In this document: positions 22,449 through 29,926 of the stretch, in pieces
Position numbering within the stretch: position 1 is the stretch's first letter
How the letters are laid out: every line of letters begins with the position of its first letter
Assembly: GCF_030816965.1 (NCBI RefSeq)
Contig: NZ_JAUSYQ010000002.1
Location: 4,871,501 to 4,935,500, forward strand
Source: Streptomyces canus
GTDB lineage: Bacteria; Actinomycetota; Actinomycetes; Streptomycetales; Streptomycetaceae
DNA length: 64,000 nt
Direction of reading: 5' to 3'
The notes under the pieces: model-generated
Told to the model about the DNA's origin: nothing
Seen by the model: the letters and a program-made list of their open reading frames with translations, nothing else
Databases searched by the model: none
Made by a program: the position numbers and the translations under genes

Positions 22449-22672
22449 AAGTCGCCTCGCAGCCACGTCAGCAGGTCCTCGTCCGAGCCGTGCGTGTACG
22501 CCTGGTCGAAGTCGATGAACCCGCCCCGCTCCTCGGCCAGCGACGCTGACTCGTGGCAGCTGCCGCACAGGTTCCGCACCAGCCCGTCCCGCTTCGACTT
22601 GTGCGACCACAGGTGCTTCCGGTGACGGCACAGCTGACAGTCCCCGAGCGGCGGAGGCGTCGCCGGCGTCAT
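22445..22672 (-). CDS. Small zinc-knuckle protein, 75 aa
   Basis: CQLCRHRKHLWSHKSKRDGL followed by CGSC gives a CxxC ... CxxC pattern with a basic spacer, as in HNH-like or zinc-ribbon small proteins. An acidic tail follows (HGSDEDLLTWLRGDL). Start and stop each overlap neighbours by four bases. Confidence 0.6.
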   Translation of the reverse strand: MTPATPPPLGDCQLCRHRKHLWSHKSKRDGLVRNLCGSCHESASLAEERGGFIDFDQAYTHGSDEDLLTWLRGDL

Positions 22673-22857
22673 CGCTGCCCCCCGTTTCGGGCCCACGACG
22701 GCACCCGCCGCACGGGCGGCCGACGGCGGCCGCGGGCAGCCCGCTGGACGGCCCAGACGGCCGCGCGTTGGGTCATGGAGGCCAGGACCGGCGTATGCCC
22801 AAGGAGGCCCGCCGAGCCGGTCAGGACGGTGAAGAGATAGAGGCCGACGAGGATCAC
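22669..22857 (-). CDS. Small membrane protein with Arg-rich tail, 62 aa
   Basis: GTG 22857 follows CGGAGG and overlaps the upstream stop. An N-terminal hydrophobic helix (ILVGLYLFTVLTGSAGLLG) is followed by a very basic segment. No family is recognised. Confidence 0.5.
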   Translation of the reverse strand: MILVGLYLFTVLTGSAGLLGHTPVLASMTQRAAVWAVQRAARGRRRPPVRRVPSWARNGGQR

Positions 22858-23171
22858 CGGCCACCTCCGACGCGCCCATCTCGGTCACGGAAACGCTCGT
22901 CGAGATGGATGACGCCGAGGCAGCGGGTCATCGGCTCGTCGCTCTGCTGTCCCTCGCACGTGGCCACGTGGGGCTTGTGCAGCTTCTCGTAGGGAGCGAC
23001 CGGCAGTTCCTCCGTTGGCCGACGCGAGAGCCACGTGCCCCGCCCGTCCCGGGAGACGGCCGTGTTGCCGTCCGGGTGCGGCTCGGCGTCGACGGCGAGC
23101 CGCTTCCTGCCCTCGGTGATGGTCCACCGGATTGCGGCGCCACAGACCCCGCAGTTCGAGGGGCTGAGCAT
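22854..23171 (-). CDS. Small zinc-type protein, 105 aa
   Basis: Begins with CGVCGAAIRW, a CxxC knuckle, followed by strands (RKRLAVDAEPHPDGNTAV) typical of small phage/ICE proteins with a lone zinc finger, and has further Cys and His (HKPHVATCEG). The ATG shares one base with the upstream stop (TGATG). Confidence 0.6.
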   Translation of the reverse strand: MLSPSNCGVCGAAIRWTITEGRKRLAVDAEPHPDGNTAVSRDGRGTWLSRRPTEELPVAPYEKLHKPHVATCEGQQSDEPMTRCLGVIHLDERFRDRDGRVGGGR

Positions 23172-23500
23172 CAGGCCGCCGCCTTTCGGGGCCGCCCGTG
23201 CTGGTCGCGCATCTCGACGCCGGCCGCGAGGAGGCGCGTCCGTATGAACGCGTACCCGTACCCGGTGCGCTTCTGGATGGCACGGATGCTCAGGCCGCGC
23301 CCGAACTGGCCGGCCCGGTACAGGACCGCGAGGTGCTCGGCGAGCGGGTCGGCCTCCATGGGACGGCCACCGCTGGCGCGGAGCTCCACCCCGGCGGCCA
23401 GCAACTCCCGCCGAGCAGTCGCGTAGCTACGGCCGAGCTCCTCGGCCACGCTGCGGATACCCAGGCCCTCCTCGTAGAGAGCAGCGACGTCCACGGACAC
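23171..23500 (-). CDS. Two-HTH DNA-binding protein with internal duplication, 109 aa
   Basis: Two similar units follow each other: ALYEEGLGIRSVAEELGRSY (then ATARRELLAAGVELRASGGR) and VLYRAGQFGRGLSIRAIQKR (then TGYGYAFIRTRLLAAGVEMR). Each has the shape of a helix-turn-helix ending in LLAAGVE. A tandem-HTH regulator or recombination accessory protein is likely. The GTG at 23500 behind AGAAAGG is chosen over longer frames without a ribosome site. Confidence 0.65.
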   Translation of the reverse strand: MSVDVAALYEEGLGIRSVAEELGRSYATARRELLAAGVELRASGGRPMEADPLAEHLAVLYRAGQFGRGLSIRAIQKRTGYGYAFIRTRLLAAGVEMRDQHGRPRKAAA

Positions 23501-23571
23501 GAACGAACCTTTCTGCACTGGTGGATCTGAAGCTGGAGCCGCCCAGTTGCGGCCCAGGCCGGGTGAAGGGG

Positions 23572-23706
23572 TCAGGCCCAGAAGACGAAGGCCACGGCCA
23601 GCCCAAGCACGGGCGACCACGGGCCGACGACCGGTATGAACGCGGTCCCGGCCCAGGTCGCGACGCCGAACGACAGGCCGACCATGAACTTGCGGAACGC
23701 CTTCAC
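23572..23706 (-). CDS. Small hydrophobic protein, 44 aa
   Basis: GTG 23706 overlaps the upstream stop. The peptide is almost wholly hydrophobic after KAFRKFM (GLSFGVATWAGTAFIPVVG, LGLAVAFVFWA), so two short membrane helices are likely. Confidence 0.5.
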   Translation of the reverse strand: MKAFRKFMVGLSFGVATWAGTAFIPVVGPWSPVLGLAVAFVFWA

Positions 23707-23987
23707 GGCACCGCCTTTCCTGAAGTGCTGCGCGCGTTTCGTGCGCGCGGGTCTATGAGTTGGGTCCGCTCCGCGTACTCCTGCGCGGCGTACGCCTGCT
23801 TGCGCGCCCTGTGCGTCTCGGCACAGGTCTTGTGGGATGGGCGGCCCTCCTCGTCGCGGAGGTTGGTCGGCCCCTTGCAGTACCGGCACGGCCGTCGCCA
23901 TTCGGCCCAGTGGGATTTCGCGTTCGACCAGTCGAGAACTCCGCTCGCCGGTAGGTCAGGCAGCGTCGGCCGCTTCGCCCGCGCCAT
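23703..23987 (-). CDS. Small zinc-type protein, 94 aa
   Basis: ATG 23987 follows AGGAGGGCGGCG and lies within the last 32 bases of the WhiB-like gene in another frame. CRYCKGPTNLRDEEGRPSHK followed by TC resembles a half HNH/zinc-ribbon knuckle; the rest is basic and helical. Function unknown. Confidence 0.6.
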   Translation of the reverse strand: MARAKRPTLPDLPASGVLDWSNAKSHWAEWRRPCRYCKGPTNLRDEEGRPSHKTCAETHRARKQAYAAQEYAERTQLIDPRARNARSTSGKAVP

Positions 23988-24312
23988 CGCCGCCCTCCTC
24001 CCGTCTGCGGTCGTCCCGGCGGCGAGCACGCCGCTGCTGCCGTCGCCGGAACGTCTTCCGCTCGTCCTTGTCCAAGCCGCCCCAGACGCCGTTCGGCTCC
24101 GGCCGTTCAAGAGCCGCTTCAAGGCACGCCTCGATCACCGGGCACCCAGCACAGACCGCCTTCGCTTCCCTGGTGACGAGCAGCACCAGCCCTTTGGGGA
24201 AGTCCTCGGGGAAGAAGATCGAGCGGTCGTCCAACTCGCGGCAGGCGGCCCGGTCGGACCAGTGCGGAGCACGCGAGAGGGTGTCGGGCGCGTAGCGGCT
24301 GGGACGAGGCAT
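23956..24312 (-). CDS. WhiB-like iron-sulfur regulator, 118 aa
   Basis: The four conserved cysteines are at 24, 54, 57 and 63 (AACRELDD; CAGCPVIEAC), followed by the GVWGG turn (about 75-79) and a basic C-terminal region (KDERKTFRRRQQRRARRR). Wbl proteins carry a 4Fe-4S cluster and act with the principal sigma factor. Mobile elements and actinophages often encode one, and it may control element genes or interfere with host Wbl proteins. The ATG shares a base with the upstream stop. Confidence 0.9.
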   Translation of the reverse strand: MPRPSRYAPDTLSRAPHWSDRAACRELDDRSIFFPEDFPKGLVLLVTREAKAVCAGCPVIEACLEAALERPEPNGVWGGLDKDERKTFRRRQQRRARRRDDRRREEGGDGAGEAADAA

Positions 24313-24551
24313 CAGCCGTCGTCCCCCACGCCCGCGTAGGTCACCGGCTGGAACACGATCGTGTCCTCGTCGACGGCAGGCGGCGCCACCACCTCCCCCG
24401 GCTCGGACCGGCCGGGGCGCGGCCGACGGTGCTTGCCCGTCGGCCGCAGCCACAGCCACGCCCACACGTGCACGCCCGGGGCCAGGAACAGCAGCCACCA
24501 CCAGCTGAGGTTTTCGGCGATCCAGATCAGAACCTCCAGGGCCGTCTTCAT
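24312..24551 (-). CDS. Small membrane protein, 79 aa
   Basis: One N-terminal hydrophobic region rich in tryptophan (LSWWWLLFLAPGVHVWAWLW) followed by a basic and then an acidic tail. It overlaps both neighbours by one and four bases. No family is recognised. Confidence 0.5.
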   Translation of the reverse strand: MKTALEVLIWIAENLSWWWLLFLAPGVHVWAWLWLRPTGKHRRPRPGRSEPGEVVAPPAVDEDTIVFQPVTYAGVGDDG

Positions 24552-24760
24552 CCCTCGGCCTCCCGCCAGCTCATGACGGTCTTCTCCGTGACGCCGAGGA
24601 GCTTCGCGACGCTGCGCGCTGACTCCTTTGAGTGCCTAGCCGCGTACCGCAGCTCTTCCGGCTCCAGCGCCGTGTGCGGCAACGTCCCCTTCAGGACCCG
24701 CTGAACGGCCACCTTGTCGATGCCGTGCTCCCATGTGGCGAAGTCCGCCAGGCTGTTCAC
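24548..24760 (-). CDS. Small HTH protein, 70 aa
   Basis: Ends with a helix-turn-helix, ESARSVAKLLGVTEKTVMSW, after a helical front (AVQRVLKGTLPHTALEPEEL). Typical of short DNA-binding proteins on actinobacterial elements. GTG start overlapping the preceding stop. Confidence 0.6.
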   Translation of the reverse strand: MNSLADFATWEHGIDKVAVQRVLKGTLPHTALEPEELRYAARHSKESARSVAKLLGVTEKTVMSWREAEG

Positions 24761-25200
24761 GCCGCTTCACCGGCCTTCGCCGCTTCGCGCATGATCCGGT
24801 CCTGTTGGTGCTCACCAGCGACGCAGCCCGGGATCTTGCACGACCGGGTCACGTACCCTTCCGGCTCGCGCCCGTTGTGTAGCCGGAACGCCACCCGGTA
24901 CGCGGTCTGGATGGCCGTCCGGTACCGAACCACGGGCGTCCCTGACTTCTCCCGCGGGCCGGTCCACCGCCGGTGACCGCCATCGACAGGTTCGGACTGC
25001 TGGGTGAACGCCTCTTCCCATGAGCGGTAGGCCGCGCGCCGGCCGCGCACGTACGAGGGCAACCCGGCCCGCTTACGCACCTCGTCGACCCGCCGGTCAC
25101 TGATGCCGAGCCTTTGAGCAACGGCTCGATTCGACACGTCTTCTTCGGCGAGCAGCGCCCGAAGTATCTGCTCGTCGCTGACCTCGACGATCGTGGTCAT
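24757..25200 (-). CDS. HTH plus degenerate HNH-like protein, 147 aa
   Basis: An N-terminal HTH (VSNRAVAQRLGISDRRVDEV) is followed after a linker by AYRVAFRLHNGREPEGYVTR and SCKIPGCVAGEH. That order (HNG.EPEG.V...C..P.CV..H) resembles an HNH endonuclease core in which the first catalytic His seems replaced (TRSC where HxC is usual). It may be a DNA-binding relative of HNH nucleases. ATGA overlap with the RuvC-like gene. Confidence 0.55.
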   Translation of the reverse strand: MTTIVEVSDEQILRALLAEEDVSNRAVAQRLGISDRRVDEVRKRAGLPSYVRGRRAAYRSWEEAFTQQSEPVDGGHRRWTGPREKSGTPVVRYRTAIQTAYRVAFRLHNGREPEGYVTRSCKIPGCVAGEHQQDRIMREAAKAGEAA

Positions 25201-25808
25201 TGCTCCACCTCCGGCCACGTGGCGTTCTCGACTGCGGCGCGATGCGCCTTGGGCATTCCGGTGATCGGGGCGAGCAGCCAGTCACGGCCAGCGGCCATGA
25301 GCGTCACGGCGTCGCACGCGTTGTCGTTGCCGCCAGTGCGCCACTGCGGCCACCGGCGGGCGACGGCGTCGACGACGGCCGTCTTCGGCCCCGACCCCTT
25401 GCCGGTCGCGTACAAAATCCGCTGGTTCGGGGACATGAGGCCGACGGGGATCTCGGCGTCAGTGAGCCGCTCGAAGATCCGCCACCACAGCCAGCCACGC
25501 TCATGCGCTCCGCCGCCGGACCTGGACAGAGCCGCCGCCTCGATGACTGCCAGGTCCGGGCGGCCGATCGCTTCCGTCGCCGCGTCCAGGACGCGCCGCA
25601 TGTGGAAGAGCCGCACTCCGTGCGGGAGCTTGGTGATCGGGTTCTTCTTGTCCTCGTAGCCGATCACCCGGCACCACCCCATCGAGGAGGCGAGGCCGGT
25701 AGCCGACAGCGAGAGGTCAACCCCGACGACGTTCGGGCCGGGAGCGATCTCGGCCGTTGGCTCCGGATCAGATGCGAACAGGTGGATGCTCTTCATCTTG
25801 TGCGTCAC
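25197..25808 (-). CDS. RuvC-like Holliday-junction resolvase, 203 aa
   Basis: RNase H-fold signatures appear in order: VVGVDLSLSATGLASS (first acidic residue), LAVIEAAALS (second), GPKTAVVDAVARRWPQW, and DNACDAVTLMAAGRDW (last acidic pair). These match phage-type RuvC resolvases. With RecT and the YqaJ exonuclease upstream in the same operon it would complete an element-encoded recombination set. GTG start overlapping the upstream stop. Confidence 0.8.
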   Translation of the reverse strand: MTHKMKSIHLFASDPEPTAEIAPGPNVVGVDLSLSATGLASSMGWCRVIGYEDKKNPITKLPHGVRLFHMRRVLDAATEAIGRPDLAVIEAAALSRSGGGAHERGWLWWRIFERLTDAEIPVGLMSPNQRILYATGKGSGPKTAVVDAVARRWPQWRTGGNDNACDAVTLMAAGRDWLLAPITGMPKAHRAAVENATWPEVEQ

Positions 25809-26527
25809 CGGGCACCGCTCTTCATGATCCGCAGCGGGCGCACCGCGGCGTAGTCCTCGGTGACCTGCTCGGGCATCTGGATTCGCGTGAGCACCAGGTC
25901 GTCGGGGTCGGCGACGCCGAGGTTCACCTTCGCGTCCAGGTGGCGGCCCGGCAGGTCGCCCAGCTTCAGGCCCCCGGCCTGCGCGAGGAAGTCGGCGAGG
26001 ACTGTGACCTCACGCTCCATGTGCCAGCCGAGGACGACGACCTTCGCCGTCCGCGTCTTCAGGTCGACCGAGTTCACGTAGACGGCGCTGGTGTAGCGCG
26101 GCTCTTCGAGGGCCAGCAGATACCGGCGGCCCAGCTGCGTGATCCGCCACGAGTCCTCGCTGCCGTCCGCATACCGGCGAGCACGCAGTCCGCGCAGTTC
26201 GTCGGTGGGGTCCTGGAACGAGTCGCCGCCGGCCAGGGCCCGCAGCACATGCGCCGCCGCCTTCGGCAACGGCTGCTCGGTCGCGTGCTTCACGACGCGG
26301 ATCTGCGCAATCCGCCACGCGTGCGTGCCGCGCGTTGTCTCCGCCGAGCACGGGCACGCGGAGACGATGGCGACCGTCTCCGAGTCGGCCACATGACCGT
26401 GGCACTGCATCACGCTGGTCCGGCCCTTCTCACATAAGCGGGCCGAGCAGCACGGGCAGTTGGGGCAAGGAGCCTGCGCTGGGCGCAGATACTCAGGCCC
26501 GAACGGCTCGTTGTCGGTGATCGTCAT
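25805..26527 (-). CDS. Hypothetical protein with N-terminal Cys cluster, 240 aa
   Basis: The start has CPNCPCCSARLCEKG, MQCHGH and CPCSAE, likely two zinc sites. Later segments are LRGLRARRYADGSEDSWRIT and a strand-rich region (AKVVVLGWHMEREVTVLADF). No family is recognised. Four-base overlaps on both sides place it in the recombination operon. Confidence 0.6.
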   Translation of the reverse strand: MTITDNEPFGPEYLRPAQAPCPNCPCCSARLCEKGRTSVMQCHGHVADSETVAIVSACPCSAETTRGTHAWRIAQIRVVKHATEQPLPKAAAHVLRALAGGDSFQDPTDELRGLRARRYADGSEDSWRITQLGRRYLLALEEPRYTSAVYVNSVDLKTRTAKVVVLGWHMEREVTVLADFLAQAGGLKLGDLPGRHLDAKVNLGVADPDDLVLTRIQMPEQVTEDYAAVRPLRIMKSGAR

Positions 26528-26751
26528 GAGTCCTGTCCTGGGGTTTCATGTCCGCAGCGGAAGCACTTTTGGGAGCCGTCCACACGCATCGCGTGCGGAG
26601 TCCGGCGCTTCTCGCGCGGGCAGTCAGCGAAGTCAGCTATGTCGGCGCGGCCTTCCGCCCACAGCGCGGGCAGCGCCAGTACGGAGGGAGCCGGCGCGGG
26701 GGCCGGGCCCGCGAACAGTGCGCGAGCCCGGCCCAACCAGGCGGCGAGCAC
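26524..26751 (-). CDS. Small protein with C-terminal CxxC, 75 aa
   Basis: GTG 26751 starts 2 bp after the recT stop. Ala/Pro-rich front, then DFADCPREKRRTPHAM and CFRCGHET, a CPRE ... CFRCG arrangement that could bind zinc. No family is recognised. Confidence 0.5.
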   Translation of the reverse strand: MLAAWLGRARALFAGPAPAPAPSVLALPALWAEGRADIADFADCPREKRRTPHAMRVDGSQKCFRCGHETPGQDS

Positions 26752-26753
26752 GC

Positions 26754-27701
26754 CTACCGCCTCTTGTTCCTGTCGCGGTTGCGGCGCCTCGGCTTCGCCG
26801 GGCCCCGCGCCTTGACCGCCAGGCGGGGCGCCGGAACGTCCTGTGACGCCTCGGCCGCCCGCGCGGCCTGCCGCGCCTCCGCCTCCAGCGCGGCCGTGTC
26901 CCGGTCGACGGCCGCGAGGATCTGCGGCTTGCCGTCCTCGGCGGCCTGCTCGACCGCGATCAGGGCCCGCAGCTCAGCGCTCTTGGGCGCCAGCTTCACC
27001 AGGCGCCGAATCGCTGTCTTCAGGTGCATTCGGTCGAACCGGGTGTGCCACAGCGAGTTCTTCTCGCCGTTCGCCTCCGCCCGCTGGTACGCCTTGGAGT
27101 GCTCGTCGCGGATCTCCTCCGCTTCCTCCAGCGTGACGACCGCGACGTTCGACCGGGCGCCGCCCTCCAGCCACGCGAACGCGTACGCGAACAGTGGCCT
27201 GCGGTCCTTCTTCGACGCCAGCACGTTCGGCCTGTGCACGAAGTCCTCACCGACGCGGGCCGTCGGCACGAACTCGTAGTCGTCGCCCTCATACACCAGG
27301 TTCGCGATGACCGACTTCACCAAGCCCGACCGGTACATCAGCTCGACGTAGCCCTCGTAGGTGGCGAGGAAGGTCGCGATCCGGTCGTCGGCGGTGATGA
27401 CCGCCTGCTGGCCGTCGGGGACCAGCCCGAACCGGGCGGCCGTGATGACGGCCTGCATCACGCTCGCCGGCGTGCACTTCCGCAGCTTCGGCAGAACGGG
27501 GCGGAGCGACGCGAGGAACAGGTCCACGCTGACGTGCTTCGGCAACGCGGCCTCGATGTCGGCCCGGTACTGCTCGATGTCGTGGCCGTGCCCGGCGGGC
27601 GTCTCCTCGACGTCGTCCGCTCGGTCGGGCCGGATGTCGTCGGTGCTGGCGACCGCCGCTGCCCGTTGCTGGACGCGTTCCTTCAGAGTGGTCAGGGCCA
27701 T
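26754..27701 (-). CDS. recT: RecT-family single-strand annealing protein, 315 aa
   Basis: The central region KCTPASVMQAVITAARFGLV followed by PDGQQAVI, then YEGYVELMYRSGLVKSVIAN and RFDRMHLKTAIRRLVKLAP is the RecT core. RecT anneals complementary single strands produced by a partner exonuclease, here encoded directly upstream. The basic tail (KPRRRNRDRNKRR) may bind DNA. The ATG at 27701 has AAGGAG five bases away; the GTG at 27704 is less well placed. Confidence 0.9.
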   Translation of the reverse strand: MALTTLKERVQQRAAAVASTDDIRPDRADDVEETPAGHGHDIEQYRADIEAALPKHVSVDLFLASLRPVLPKLRKCTPASVMQAVITAARFGLVPDGQQAVITADDRIATFLATYEGYVELMYRSGLVKSVIANLVYEGDDYEFVPTARVGEDFVHRPNVLASKKDRRPLFAYAFAWLEGGARSNVAVVTLEEAEEIRDEHSKAYQRAEANGEKNSLWHTRFDRMHLKTAIRRLVKLAPKSAELRALIAVEQAAEDGKPQILAAVDRDTAALEAEARQAARAAEASQDVPAPRLAVKARGPAKPRRRNRDRNKRR

Positions 27702-28798
27702 CACAGCTCCTTAGCGGGCACGCGCAGGACCCTCGCGCGGCACGCCTCGTACTCGGCGGGGTACTTCTCCTTGATCAGGTCCATGTCGAGGACCTCGACC
27801 GTCTTCCGGCACTGGGCGGCAATGGCCGGATACTCCTTCTCCAACTGCTTCGCCGAGAACGTCCCGTTGGGGACGTACGACCAGGCCTTCTTGCCATCGA
27901 CCTCGGCGACTCCTGCGGCGCCGCACACAAGGCGCATCTCGTTCTCGACCGTGGTCTTCTGGTCGTCCAGTTCCTTGATCTGAGCGGCCAGCGCTGCGCG
28001 CCGCTTGCGCAGCTTCTCCGCCTTCAGGCGGGGCACGTCGATGACGTGCGTCGGCTTGACGTTCCACAGGCGGCCGAGGAGTTCCTTCGTCGCCTCCAGA
28101 CCGTCAGCGGGGGGAGGGAATCCCTCAACGATGTGCCGCCGGTACCAGCGCCCGCACACGTCGATCAGGGTCGCGATCAGCTCCTCGTCCCGCTCGATGC
28201 GGTGGTAGCGGAGCGTGTTGCCGCCGACGAGGGCGACGGCCCAGCCGTACGGCCAGCCGCCGACGGCCATGTTCCAGTGGACCTGGAGCGCGGGCGCGTC
28301 GGGCACGCCGTCTTCCCAGTCGGCCAACTGGTAGGCGCTGCGGTTCTTCAGCTCGACCGGGGCGAGGACAGCGCCGGTCTCCGGGTCGAGGGCGTACCTG
28401 TCGACGTTGGACCGCATCCACGGTCGGTCGATGTTCGCGAGCATTCCCGGCGTCGGCACTGCCGGGATGCCGGTCCGCTTCGTGAACAGGTGGGCAATGA
28501 AGTCCTCGATCTCAAGGCCGACTTCGGCGTACTCGCTCAGCTCGGCGCCCATCGGGACGGGCCGGCCGTGCTTCTCCTCGTAGACGTGGCGGGGACCCTG
28601 GTACTTATTGAGGCCGAGGATCTTCGCGACCTCGGACCCGCCGATGCCGCTGCGGCGAACGTGTTCCCACTGGGCCCGGTACTCGGGGTCGTTCAGGTCA
28701 CCAGCAGGCAGCAGCAGCCGCGCCGTCGGCGCCCCGTACGCGACGGCGTCCGAAGTGGCCTCGGCCGGTGTCCACGGTTGGCTAGCCTGTTGAGGCAA
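27701..28798 (-). CDS. YqaJ-family (lambda-exonuclease-type) recombinase nuclease, 365 aa
   Basis: RRSGIGGSEVAKILGLNKY (about residues 48-66) is the YqaJ entry motif. MRSNVDRYALD, then PVELKNRSAY and QVHWNMAVGGW supply the D...ExK...Q residues of the PD-(D/E)XK nuclease core. A Lys/Arg-rich helical region follows (LKAEKLRKRRAALAAQIKEL). It resects 5' strands for RecT. TTG 28798 follows GAAGGAG. First gene of the operon that runs to 20.1 kb. Confidence 0.85.
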   Translation of the reverse strand: MPQQASQPWTPAEATSDAVAYGAPTARLLLPAGDLNDPEYRAQWEHVRRSGIGGSEVAKILGLNKYQGPRHVYEEKHGRPVPMGAELSEYAEVGLEIEDFIAHLFTKRTGIPAVPTPGMLANIDRPWMRSNVDRYALDPETGAVLAPVELKNRSAYQLADWEDGVPDAPALQVHWNMAVGGWPYGWAVALVGGNTLRYHRIERDEELIATLIDVCGRWYRRHIVEGFPPPADGLEATKELLGRLWNVKPTHVIDVPRLKAEKLRKRRAALAAQIKELDDQKTTVENEMRLVCGAAGVAEVDGKKAWSYVPNGTFSAKQLEKEYPAIAAQCRKTVEVLDMDLIKEKYPAEYEACRARVLRVPAKEL

Positions 28799-28884
28799 CG
28801 TTCCTTCTCCTTCGTTGGATCGTTCGGAAGATCGAGGCCGTCGAGCTGTGCTGAGCTCGGCGGCCTCGCCGCGTGCAGGCGCCT

Positions 28885-29178
28885 TCACGACGCCTGCCGC
28901 TCCATGGCCACGGGCGGCTCGTCGTCGAGCCGGGTCACGCCGGAGCTGGGTTGCAGGTCCGAGACCGGACAGCCGATGACGCGCGCCATCGCGCGCAGCC
29001 GCTCAGGGGTCGCGTTGCGTCGGCCCGCCTCGATGTCACAGAGCAGCTGGAAGCTGAACCCGCACTCCTCAGCCAGGGCCTTCTGCGTCAGTCCGGCGTT
29101 CTCCCGTGCGCGTGTCACCGCCTCGGGCGAATGGTGAAAGGGCGCGCCTTTGCGGCGTCGCATGCGGGGGGTGTTCAT
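28885..29178 (-). CDS. XRE-family repressor-like regulator, 97 aa
   Basis: Residues about 20-75 (ARENAGLTQKALAEECGFSF followed by QLLCDIEAGRRNATPERLRA) are a Cro/C1-type HTH. A short basic N-terminus and a variable tail complete it. Start ATG 29178 has no ribosome site, so leaderless translation from a nearby promoter is likely. It faces the regulator at 29330 across repeated GCGTAGT sites, the layout of a lysogeny or excision switch. It precedes the recombination operon on the same strand and may control it. Confidence 0.75.
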   Translation of the reverse strand: MNTPRMRRRKGAPFHHSPEAVTRARENAGLTQKALAEECGFSFQLLCDIEAGRRNATPERLRAMARVIGCPVSDLQPSSGVTRLDDEPPVAMERQAS

Positions 29179-29185
29179 GCGCACA

Positions 29186-29315
29186 GACTATGCGTAGTGG
29201 CGCGTAGTTTGAACATTGCGTGCGTAGTTTGCATTAGATGTGACGTCAGTCACACAATGGCTTGCCGGATTCCGTCAGTTCTTGCCGTCGCGTAGCGCAG
29301 TACTGCGTAGTTATG
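29186..29315. promoter_or_regulatory. Divergent operator region with repeated GCGTAGT sites
   Basis: GCGTAG occurs at about 29189, 29200, 29222, 29290 and 29304; three copies are GCGTAGTTT/GCGTAGTTA. They lie between two divergently transcribed XRE regulators. The DNA is locally AT-rich, as in a double promoter. The repeats are likely binding sites for one or both regulators. Confidence 0.65.
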
Positions 29316-29329
29316 CGAACCTTCGCCAT

Positions 29330-29803
29330 ATGGACGCAAAGACACCACAGCCGCCCGCCGAGGCCGTGCTCATCAAGGAGGCTGTCCGCCGAGCCCGCCT
29401 ATCAGGGCGGGAAGCGGCACGGAGGGCCGGGCTAAGCGAGACCCGATGGCGGCAGATCGTCAACGGCTATCAGGACGTCGGAGGTATGCGTATCCCAGTG
29501 ACTGCCCCTGACGAGACACTGGTTCGCATGGCGGAAGTCGTCAGCCTCACGCCGGAGCAGCTCCGGCAGGCCGGCCGCAGCACCGCCGCGGACCTCCTCG
29601 ACGAACTCGCTGCACCGCCGACGGCCGCGAGCACGCCGGGCGCACCCGCGAGCAATGATCAGGTCGAGGCGATCGCGGCGCTGTTGGCCACCCTCACCCC
29701 TGAGGCGCGGGATCAGGTGCTGAGCCGTTTCGACCGTTCGGCAGCGGGCGAGACTGGCCCTGCGGACACCTCGGAGGACACCAGGCGCCGCAGGGCTGGA
29801 TAA
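29330..29803 (+). CDS. XRE-type regulator, 157 aa
   Basis: An HTH near residues 20-60 (SGREAARRAGLSETRWRQIV) with a long middle turn, followed by helices (ETLVRMAEVVSLTPEQLRQA) and an Ala/Pro-rich tail with LTPEARDQVLSRFD. ATG 29330 lacks a ribosome site and is probably leaderless. Divergent from 28885-29178 across shared operator repeats. Confidence 0.7.
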   Translation: MDAKTPQPPAEAVLIKEAVRRARLSGREAARRAGLSETRWRQIVNGYQDVGGMRIPVTAPDETLVRMAEVVSLTPEQLRQAGRSTAADLLDELAAPPTAASTPGAPASNDQVEAIAALLATLTPEARDQVLSRFDRSAAGETGPADTSEDTRRRRAG

Positions 29804-29886
29804 AGCGCTCTAGTAACCGAACGTCACGTTATGATCACGAAGGTTACTCGTTAGTAGAATCCAGTTATGTGAAAGATCGATCATTA

Positions 29887-29922
29887 GCCCCTCAAAGCAA
29901 CGCAATAGTTACGAAGAGGGGC
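29887..29922 (+). promoter_or_regulatory. Hairpin covering the ribosome site of the 29927 gene
   Basis: GCCCCTC (29887-29893) can pair with GAGGGGC (29916-29922), the ribosome-binding site 5 nt before the GTG start, with a 22-nt AT-rich loop. Pairing would occlude translation initiation. Confidence 0.45.
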
Positions 29923-29926
29923 ACAC

